Assembly (NCBI GenBank): GCA_903903735.1
Contig: CAIUZV010000267.1
Coordinates: forward strand, 16,440-80,439
DNA: 64,000 bases
From: an uncultured beta proteobacterium
Lineage (GTDB): Bacteria > Pseudomonadota > Gammaproteobacteria > Burkholderiales > Burkholderiaceae_B
Direction: 5' to 3'
A program made the translations under genes and the position numbers. Shown here piece after piece: positions 57,505 to 64,000 of the stretch. The notes below the pieces were generated by a model. That model was not told the origin of the DNA. It did not search any database and saw only the letters and a program-made list of their open reading frames with translations. The number at the start of each line of letters is the position of its first letter. Position 1 is the first letter of the stretch.

Positions 57505-58466
57505 AAGATAAAACTATGATTTTGGTGACGGGAGCCACAGGGTTTGTGGGCGGCGTGTTGGTGAGACGATTGGCCGCTGATCCCTCATTTAATGGTGTAG
57601 TGGCAGCGGTTCGTCGCAAGGCGGAAGCTCTGCCCGAAGGGGTAGCGCAAGTTCTGGTAGGCGATCTGTTGCCAGTCACAGACTGGAGAACATCGCTTCA
57701 GGGTGTTTGCGCAGTTGTGCATTGCGCGGCCCGTGTTCATGTGATGCAGGATGATGCGGATGAACCCTTGCAGGCCTACCGTGAGGTGAACGTGAGTGGG
57801 ACGCTTAACTTGGCTCGCCAGGCTGCTCATGCGGGGGTTCGCCGGTTTGTGTTCGTTAGCTCCATCAAGGTAAACGGCGAGTCCACCCAGCCTGGTCACG
57901 CATTCACTGCGGATGATGTGCCTGCGCCTTTGGACCCCTATGGCGTGTCCAAATTCGAAGCCGAGTTGGGCTTACGGGAAATTGAATTGCAAACTGGCAT
58001 GGAGGTGGTGATTGTGAGGCCTCCTCTGGTGTATGGCCCCGGGGTAAAGGCCAACTTCGCCGCCATGATGAGGTGGGTGGCACGCGGCATTCCCTTGCCT
58101 TTGGGCGCTACTCAAAACGCTCGTAGCATGGTTGCTCTGGGTAACCTGGTGGACTTGCTGGTCACCTGCGTAAAGCACCCCGCCGCTGCTGGTCAGACAC
58201 TTTTAGTGTCAGACGGGGAAGATGTGTCCACCACCGAATTATTGCGACGCACCGCCCAATCGATGGGTAAGAAAGCCTTTCTGTTGCCAATACCAGCCTT
58301 CGTGTTGGAGTGGGGTGCAGCTTTGTTGGGTAAACGCGCCGTGGCGCAGCGTCTGTGTGGCTCGTTGCAATTGGACATCAACAAGACCCGCCAACTCTTG
58401 GACTGGACCCCACCTGTGTCTTTAGATGAAGGTCTCCGACGTGCGGCTGAAGGGTTTAGCCAATGA
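57501..58466 (+). CDS. NAD-dependent epimerase/dehydratase (WbpV/GalE-like)
   Basis: MILVTGATGFVGGVLVRRLAADPSFNGVVAAVRR; SSIKVNGESTQPGHAFTADDVPAPLDPYGVSKFEAE. Confidence 0.87.
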   Translation: MKDKTMILVTGATGFVGGVLVRRLAADPSFNGVVAAVRRKAEALPEGVAQVLVGDLLPVTDWRTSLQGVCAVVHCAARVHVMQDDADEPLQAYREVNVSGTLNLARQAAHAGVRRFVFVSSIKVNGESTQPGHAFTADDVPAPLDPYGVSKFEAELGLREIELQTGMEVVIVRPPLVYGPGVKANFAAMMRWVARGIPLPLGATQNARSMVALGNLVDLLVTCVKHPAAAGQTLLVSDGEDVSTTELLRRTAQSMGKKAFLLPIPAFVLEWGAALLGKRAVAQRLCGSLQLDINKTRQLLDWTPPVSLDEGLRRAAEGFSQ

Positions 58467-59023
58467 AGCGCGTGTTTGACTTGGCTGTGGCGATAGTGGT
58501 CGCAGTAATTCTCGTGCTGCCAATTCTGATCGTAGCGATAGCCGTAAGACTGACTTCTCCTGGGCCAGCTCTGTACTGGAGCGACCGCATGGGGCGTTAC
58601 AACCGTATTTTCAAAATGCCCAAGTTCCGTAGCATGCGCATCGACACCCCAGCGGTGGCCACGCACCTACTGCAGAACCCTGATCAGTGGCTAACACCCA
58701 TCGGCTCATTTCTTCGCAAATCCAGCCTGGACGAATTGCCCCAGTTGTGGAGCATCCTGAAGGGCGATATGAGCTTTGTGGGGCCACGCCCTGCATTGTT
58801 CAACCAACAAGACCTGATTGCTTTGCGTACAGAAAAGGGCGTGCATGAACTGGTGCCCGGTTTGACTGGGTGGGCACAGGTCAACGGTCGCGATGAACTG
58901 CCCATTCCGCAAAAAGTGCAACTCGATGCGGAGTATCTACAGCGGAGGTCACTTCTGTTTGATCTAAAGATAATCTGGATGACCGCTTTGAAAGTGGTTG
59001 CCAGGGACGGAGTGTCACATTGA
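58463..59023 (+). CDS. Monotopic sugar phosphoglycosyl transferase (PglC/WcaJ C-terminal type)
   Basis: MKRVFDLAVAIVVAVILVLPILIVAIAVRLTSPGPALYWSDRMGRYNRIFKMPKFRSMR; KSSLDELPQLWSILKGDMSFVGPRP. Confidence 0.92.
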   Translation: MKRVFDLAVAIVVAVILVLPILIVAIAVRLTSPGPALYWSDRMGRYNRIFKMPKFRSMRIDTPAVATHLLQNPDQWLTPIGSFLRKSSLDELPQLWSILKGDMSFVGPRPALFNQQDLIALRTEKGVHELVPGLTGWAQVNGRDELPIPQKVQLDAEYLQRRSLLFDLKIIWMTALKVVARDGVSH

Positions 59024-59045
59024 AGAAAAGCACAGATTATCTTGA

Positions 59046-59080
59046 GGACTCAGGACTCAGGACTCAGGACTCAGGACTCA
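59046..59080 (+). repeat. Tandem heptanucleotide repeat (GGACTCA)x5
   Basis: ggactca ggactca ggactca ggactca ggactca gg, directly readable. Confidence 0.97.
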
Positions 59081-59094
59081 GGAGGCTGCACGCC

Positions 59095-61041
59095 ATGAGA
59101 ATGCGCATGTCTAAGCTCGTTGTTCCTCTACTGGGTTTGCCTCGGGCAGCAAAGCGATTTGTGGCCCTAGCCGTCGATCTGGGACTTTGTGTACTGACCG
59201 TATGGCTTTCCTACTATTTGCGACTGGGTGAGTTCGTTGCCCTTTCTGGTGGAGCTCTTTGGGCCGTAGCCGCTTCAATCGGCATCGCGCTGCCAATCTT
59301 CATCGTGTCAGGCCTGTACCGTGCGATCTTCCGTTACTGCGGTTGGCCGGCCTTGCTAGCGGTGGCTCGTGCTGTGGGCATTTACAGCCTGCTCTATGCA
59401 TCCATCTTTACTGCCATTGGTTTGGCCGGCGTGCCACGCACCGTGGGCATCATTCAGCCCATTCTGCTACTTCTGTTTGTTGGTGCATCACGCGCACTGG
59501 CCCGAGTTTGGTTGGGTGACCAGTACCTCAGCATCCTCAAACATGCGTCGCGCCCCAAAGTGCTGATCTACGGTGCAGGCAATACAGGGCGCCAGTTGGC
59601 GGCAGCCATGGCCAGCAGCCACGAAATGCAGGTGGCCGGGTTCCTGGACGACGACGACCGGCTGCACGGCCATGTGCTCAACGGCCAGCCCATCTACAAC
59701 CCGGCCGATTTGGACAGCCTAGCCGCCACACTCAACATCAGCGACGTGCTGCTGGCCATGCCAAGCCTCTCGCGCCGCCGTCGAAACGAGATCCTTGGTC
59801 AGATTCGTGTAGCAAAAGTAGCTGTGCGCACGCTGCCCAGCGTGACCGATTTGGCGCAAGGCAAAGTCAGCATCTCCGATCTGCGCGAACTGGATATTGA
59901 CGACCTGCTTGGCCGCGAACCAGTCATGCCAAATCACATCTTGCTAGCGATGAACGTGCGTAGCAAGGTTGTCATGGTGACCGGCGCTGGCGGTTCAATC
60001 GGTAGCGAGCTTTGCCGCCAAATCCTGGCAGTCGGCCCATCCAAACTGCTGCTGATCGAGCAGAGCGAATTTGCCCTCTACGGCATTCACCAAGAGCTTG
60101 AAGAAAAGCTATCTGGCCGTGAAATCACCCTCGTCCCTTTGCTGGCCTCCGTGCAAGACAACGATCGCATACACGAGAGCATGTCCACTTGGCACCCGGA
60201 CACCGTCTATCACGCTGCAGCCTACAAACATGTGCCGCTGGTCGAGCACAACCCGGCCGAGGGCATAAAAAACAACGTGCTCGGAACACTCAAAACAGCA
60301 CTGGCAGCGGCAGAAAACGGCATTTCAGACTTTGTGCTGATCAGCACTGACAAGGCGGTGCGTCCGACCAACATCATGGGCGCCAGTAAGCGACTGGCGG
60401 AAATGGCCTTGCAGGCAATTGCTGCAACCAACCCTGGTACCAAATTCAGCATGGTGCGGTTTGGCAATGTGCTTGGCTCTTCGGGTTCAGTGGTGCCGAA
60501 GTTCCGGCAGCAAATCCGTGACGGTGGACCGATCACACTGACCCACCTAGAAATCACCCGCTACTTCATGACCATCCCAGAAGCTTCGCAGCTGGTGATC
60601 CAGGCGGGTGCCATGGCCAAAGGGGGCGACGTGTTCGTGCTGGATATGGGCCAATCCGTCAAGATCATCGATCTGGCTCGAAGGATGATTGAACTCACGG
60701 GCCTGACCGTGAGAGACGAGCAGAACCCGGACGGTGACATTGAGATTGAAATCACCGGCCTGCGTCCTGGTGAGAAGCTCTACGAAGAACTGCTAATTGG
60801 CGATAACCCCAAGCCCACTTCCCACTCGAGGATCATGAAAGCTCACGAAGAGTTCATCCCGTGGGCAGAGCTTGAAGGCCAGCTCAGATCGCTGGAGATG
60901 GCGCTCAATGTGAACGACGTCGGCGTCATCCGGCTGATGATGGAAAAACTCGTCGCTGGCTACACGCCAAGCGATGAAATCGTCGATTGGGTCTATCTGG
61001 AGCAAGAAGCCGAGGCACAAGCCTTGGGGTTGGCTGGCTAA
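59095..61041 (+). CDS. Nucleoside-diphosphate sugar 4,6-dehydratase (WbpM/CapD-type), TM N-terminus
   Basis: Four-TM-like N-term, VVMVTGAGGSIGSELCRQIL, TDKAVRPTNIMGASKRLAE; ATG 59095 preceded by AGGAGG (59080-59085); alternative TTG start at 59020. Confidence 0.9.
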   Translation: MRMRMSKLVVPLLGLPRAAKRFVALAVDLGLCVLTVWLSYYLRLGEFVALSGGALWAVAASIGIALPIFIVSGLYRAIFRYCGWPALLAVARAVGIYSLLYASIFTAIGLAGVPRTVGIIQPILLLLFVGASRALARVWLGDQYLSILKHASRPKVLIYGAGNTGRQLAAAMASSHEMQVAGFLDDDDRLHGHVLNGQPIYNPADLDSLAATLNISDVLLAMPSLSRRRRNEILGQIRVAKVAVRTLPSVTDLAQGKVSISDLRELDIDDLLGREPVMPNHILLAMNVRSKVVMVTGAGGSIGSELCRQILAVGPSKLLLIEQSEFALYGIHQELEEKLSGREITLVPLLASVQDNDRIHESMSTWHPDTVYHAAAYKHVPLVEHNPAEGIKNNVLGTLKTALAAAENGISDFVLISTDKAVRPTNIMGASKRLAEMALQAIAATNPGTKFSMVRFGNVLGSSGSVVPKFRQQIRDGGPITLTHLEITRYFMTIPEASQLVIQAGAMAKGGDVFVLDMGQSVKIIDLARRMIELTGLTVRDEQNPDGDIEIEITGLRPGEKLYEELLIGDNPKPTSHSRIMKAHEEFIPWAELEGQLRSLEMALNVNDVGVIRLMMEKLVAGYTPSDEIVDWVYLEQEAEAQALGLAG

Positions 61042-61363
61042 ATCACATGGTCAGCCACAACCATCTGGCTATGCCTGCCTTTCCTCAATCCAGTGCGATT
61101 CTGGGCCGTAGGACTCGTTGCCCGACTCCATGACAATGACTAGTGTTTCCCGGTTCTCTGGCGTGTCTGGGTGCCAGAGCCCACCTTGGATCGGCTCGTC
61201 GGCAATACTGCGCCGACCAATTACGTTCCACGCAACTCGAATTTCGTTCATGGCAGCACCCCAGTGTGATCAGGCAATGCTGAGATTCTGAACTACTGGG
61301 GAGCAATTTCCAAGAGTGCCGAGAAGAAAGGGTGTAATTCTTCTTGGATGTAGCGAGCGGCAT

Positions 61364-61723
61364 TCAGCGGGGTAGAGTCCGAACCGCATACAAGGGGCGC
61401 AGGCGAGTACTGCGATAACCAGTCCGTAGCCATATGGTGACAGGCCGTATGGGACGATTTGTCGATTGTGGCTTACGAGGTGTTGGTTGTGCTGGAGCTT
61501 CTGGTTGAGCCTGAATTACTGCGCCGTGAGGCTTGGTCGAGGTCCGAAGCATTTCAGCCTCGAATGCTTCAACATCTTGGACCCGGTAGCGAACTTGGTT
61601 GCCTAGCTTGAGAAACAGCGGACCGCCTACCTCTGTGCGCCAGCGTTCCAGCGTCGCCTCACTGACCTGCCAACGTTCGGCCAGCTCAGTTTGAGTCATA
61701 CATCGTATGTTCATCGTAATCAC
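61364..61723 (-). CDS. Small HTH (MerR/AlpA-type) protein
   Basis: MTQTELAERWQVSEATLERWRTEVGGPLFLKLGNQVRYRVQDVEAFE. Confidence 0.7.
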   Translation of the reverse strand: MITMNIRCMTQTELAERWQVSEATLERWRTEVGGPLFLKLGNQVRYRVQDVEAFEAEMLRTSTKPHGAVIQAQPEAPAQPTPRKPQSTNRPIRPVTIWLRTGYRSTRLRPLYAVRTLPR

Positions 61724-61788
61724 ACTTCCGTAAGTTTTGTCGGAACGCCACTAGCGGGTGGCGTTCGTTCATGATGCAAGGAATTCGG

Positions 61789-62307
61789 TCACATCATTCG
61801 CGTTAAGCCCGGTTGGATATTCCCAAGAGGGATGATTCGATGTGTCGTCTGATTTTTGCTTTCAGATTCGCTAGTGCGTCGGCGTGCCCAATCTAAGATT
61901 TCATCGAGTTTGAAGCGCACCATTTTCCCAACGCGATAGTGTGGCAAGCCAATCTTTTTGCGTTCACCAGGGTGCGTCAGCAGGTAAAAAGGGATGTCAA
62001 TCTTGGCAGCAATTTCTCGGGCGGTCAGAAAGCTCGGGTTGTTAAATTGCTCGGGATCGCAAGTGACTCCATCGGTTGATTCGTGTAAGGAATCAAACTC
62101 GAAGGCCAAAATTTCGTCGATGGGATACGAAACCCGTTTCGACAGCTTGAAGTATTTGGGGCCTCGTCCTTCGCATCGCCAGCGTTGCAAGGTCTTGGGA
62201 CTGATTCCCCAGCGAGTTGCAAGCTCGTTTTCGTTAAGGGCGATTTTTTTGCTAAGTTGAAACATGTCCATCGGTTTGCTCCAGTAGTTGCAGGGATGAC
62301 CATTCAT
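61789..62307 (-). CDS. Protein with two HTH-like segments
   Basis: NENELATRWGISPKTLQRWRCEGRGPKYFKLSKRVSYPIDEILAFE and LTAREIAAKIDIPFYLLTHPGERKKIGLPHYRVGKMVRFKLDEILDWA. Confidence 0.7.
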   Translation of the reverse strand: MNGHPCNYWSKPMDMFQLSKKIALNENELATRWGISPKTLQRWRCEGRGPKYFKLSKRVSYPIDEILAFEFDSLHESTDGVTCDPEQFNNPSFLTAREIAAKIDIPFYLLTHPGERKKIGLPHYRVGKMVRFKLDEILDWARRRTSESESKNQTTHRIIPLGNIQPGLTRMM

Positions 62308-62465
62308 GCGTACTGACGGGAGAAAGCCAAGTGGAATGTGGGCAAGTTGCTGAAATCTGACGGATGTTTCCCCGGCGTGACCCGATAGCCAAGAACCTTA
62401 CCCCGATGCTTTCAGGGGAGCATGCGATGGCATCTTGCGTATGAATGTTGCAAGCAAAACATTAT

Positions 62466-62494
62466 TTGTTTGCTTCAAAACGAAGTGCTATACT
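62466..62494 (+). promoter_or_regulatory. Candidate sigma70 promoter for the toxin-antitoxin operon
   Basis: TTGTTT-17 nt-TATACT, overlapped by imperfect palindrome AAGCAAAACA/TGTTTGCTT (62452-62475). Confidence 0.55.
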
Positions 62495-62529
62495 CAAGTT
62501 TCAGACAAACCCTAGATCAGGAGCAAGCA

Positions 62530-62925
62530 ATGGGCGCTGTAGCAGAACGTGAAGTGACCGCGTCACAAGACCGTGGCGCTCTGGCCAAAATGGTCATGAC
62601 CTTGCTCGACCACTGGAAGTTGAGCACCGAGGATCAGGCGGCGCTGCTGGGCATCGCCACCAGCAACAGGGCAGCGTTGTCAAACTACCGCAGCGGTAAG
62701 CCGATTGGCACCAGCCGTGATCAATACGAGCGCGTGGGCCACTTGTTGGGCATCCATAAAAACCTGCGACTTCTTTTCCCGCAAAACCGGGATTTGGCCT
62801 ACCGCTGGATGACCACCCGCAACAAGGCGTTCGACAATTTGACCCCCGTAGAAGTGGTCAAGGAGTGGGGGTTTGCGGGCCTTCTGATGGTGCGCGGCTA
62901 TTTGGATCGCGCCCGGGGCGTTTGA
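62530..62925 (+). CDS. MbcA/ParS/Xre-type antitoxin
   Basis: Xre-like N-term; C-term [42 protein letters not shown] (DUF2384-like). Confidence 0.85.
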   Translation: MGAVAEREVTASQDRGALAKMVMTLLDHWKLSTEDQAALLGIATSNRAALSNYRSGKPIGTSRDQYERVGHLLGIHKNLRLLFPQNRDLAYRWMTTRNKAFDNLTPVEVVKEWGFAGLLMVRGYLDRARGV

Positions 62926-62937
62926 TCTGCAGCAGGA

Positions 62938-63654
62938 ATGAACTCCCTGTTTGCCCAACTCGCGCTAGCTGACATCCACAAGGATGTCGCACGAAACATC
63001 GTGTCCCTGCAGCACTCGCAGGACCTGTTCGATGATCTGACTGCTGATCCAGCCGAGTGGTTGCTGGCTCAGAAGGTGGAAGATGAGATCAAGCCGCCGC
63101 CATACCGGTCGCACACGCCCATCATTGATCGTCCGTTTGAGGATGCCGAATGGTTCAATGCCATCACCTGGCCGTTCAAGCATTGGCAGGCCAGCCGGTT
63201 TTCTGATGGTACCTACGGCGTTTGGTATGGATCAGACTCTGTCGAGACGACGGTTTACGAGTCCGCTTACCACTGGTATCGGGGCTTGCTGAGTGATGCT
63301 GGATTCGAGCGGATGGCGGTGGTCGCCGAGCGAAAGGTGTACTCAGTGGCCTGCAATGCGGCGCTGCTGGATTTCCGAAAAGCAGCCGACGAACATCCTG
63401 ATCTCTTGCATCCGTCGGACTACGCGTTTTGCCAGTCGGTAGGGGCGAGGATTCACCGGGAGGGACATCCCGGTCTTCTGACGCAATCTGTCCGCAGACC
63501 CGCAGGGGAAAATGTGGCGATCTTCAATGCCGACGTACTGTCCAACCCCAGGCACAACTGCCAACTGACCTACCGGCTAGAGGACGATCAGATCGTGGTG
63601 GAGATGCAGCCTGGCGTGGCATGGGTCAAATTGGATGTGGCCAGTTTTTCATAG
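62938..63654 (+). CDS. RES-domain toxin
   Basis: [34 protein letters not shown] signature; directly after antitoxin. Confidence 0.87.
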   Translation: MNSLFAQLALADIHKDVARNIVSLQHSQDLFDDLTADPAEWLLAQKVEDEIKPPPYRSHTPIIDRPFEDAEWFNAITWPFKHWQASRFSDGTYGVWYGSDSVETTVYESAYHWYRGLLSDAGFERMAVVAERKVYSVACNAALLDFRKAADEHPDLLHPSDYAFCQSVGARIHREGHPGLLTQSVRRPAGENVAIFNADVLSNPRHNCQLTYRLEDDQIVVEMQPGVAWVKLDVASFS

Positions 63655-63878
63655 GTGCCGTTCGTTGCGCCACGTTCCGGGGTCGTTTCGCTGTCTGCTA
63701 GCGCCCAGTCAACCGAACACACGCGTGCATCGGGAAGTTTCTTAAGGCCAATGAGCAAGTCAGCGAAAATCCCTGGGCTCACCCTGATTTACGCATACGG
63801 GGGGTAATTTCAGGACAAACAGCCTCACACCTTAGGCAGGTGTGTCTGCGGAGCTGCTAGACTCCACCACCAAAATTT

Positions 63879-63912
63879 AAAACCGGAGTGCTCAATACAC
63901 TGCGGTTTTTTT
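63879..63912 (+). terminator. Candidate rho-independent terminator
   Basis: AAAACCGgAGTG-ctcaata-CACTgCGGTTTTTTT. Confidence 0.5.
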
Positions 63913-63981
63913 ATGGGCCTTGAAAATGGGGGATCCTATGGTATGGTTTAACATGTGTTTCACCAACCTTAAGGAGTCTCT

Positions 63982-64000
63982 ATGAAATTTCGCGTTTTAA
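63982..64000 (+). CDS. Start of a CDS truncated by window end
   Basis: AAGGAG (63971-63976) then ATGAAATTTCGCGTTTTAA; candidate promoter TTGAAA-16-TATGGT at 63920-63947. Confidence 0.4.

Noticed and set aside
1-64000. CRISPR array, rRNA or tRNA genes
   Set aside because: No regularly spaced direct repeats, rRNA motifs or clear tRNA cloverleaf sequences were noticed by eye; tRNAscan/Infernal would be needed to exclude a tRNA.

Overview
The window divides into four parts. (1) About 1-26.5 kb is a lambda-like siphophage/prophage late region. It runs from a primase C-terminus, RuvC-like resolvase and ParB-methyltransferase through terminase, portal, S49 protease with nested scaffold, capsid, tail, and two tandem RCC1-type beta-propeller proteins, to tail tip J, holin-like protein, endolysin and nested Rz/Rz1, ending near a strong terminator. 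(2) About 26.6-31.9 kb holds a serine recombinase plus two ParB/RepB-like genes with no ParA, flanked by two NusG/RfaH-like paralogs; the first paralog carries an N-terminal HTH-like extension. (3) About 32.0-61.0 kb is a large surface-polysaccharide/EPS locus. It starts with a sequence matching the E. coli ops element (GGCGGTAGCGTGC) and a MarR-type EPS regulator, and encodes UDP-GlcA/Xyl, nonulosonic acid, FucNAc and WbpM-type sugar pathways, a PglK-like ABC flippase, glycosyltransferases and a Wzy-like protein. It contains a G12 homopolymer inside a CDS and a 5x heptanucleotide repeat next to a Shine-Dalgarno, both candidate contingency loci. (4) About 61-64 kb has small HTH genes and an Xre/MbcA-RES toxin-antitoxin pair. 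Strongest observations: the RfaH/ops arrangement with the recombinase-ParB-ParB cassette between two RfaH paralogs, the polyG tract, the heptamer array, the A_AAA_AAC frameshift site in the tail chaperone gene, the twin RCC1 tail proteins, and a nonulosonic acid pathway without a visible aminotransferase. All functional calls come from reading motifs by eye; no database search was run.
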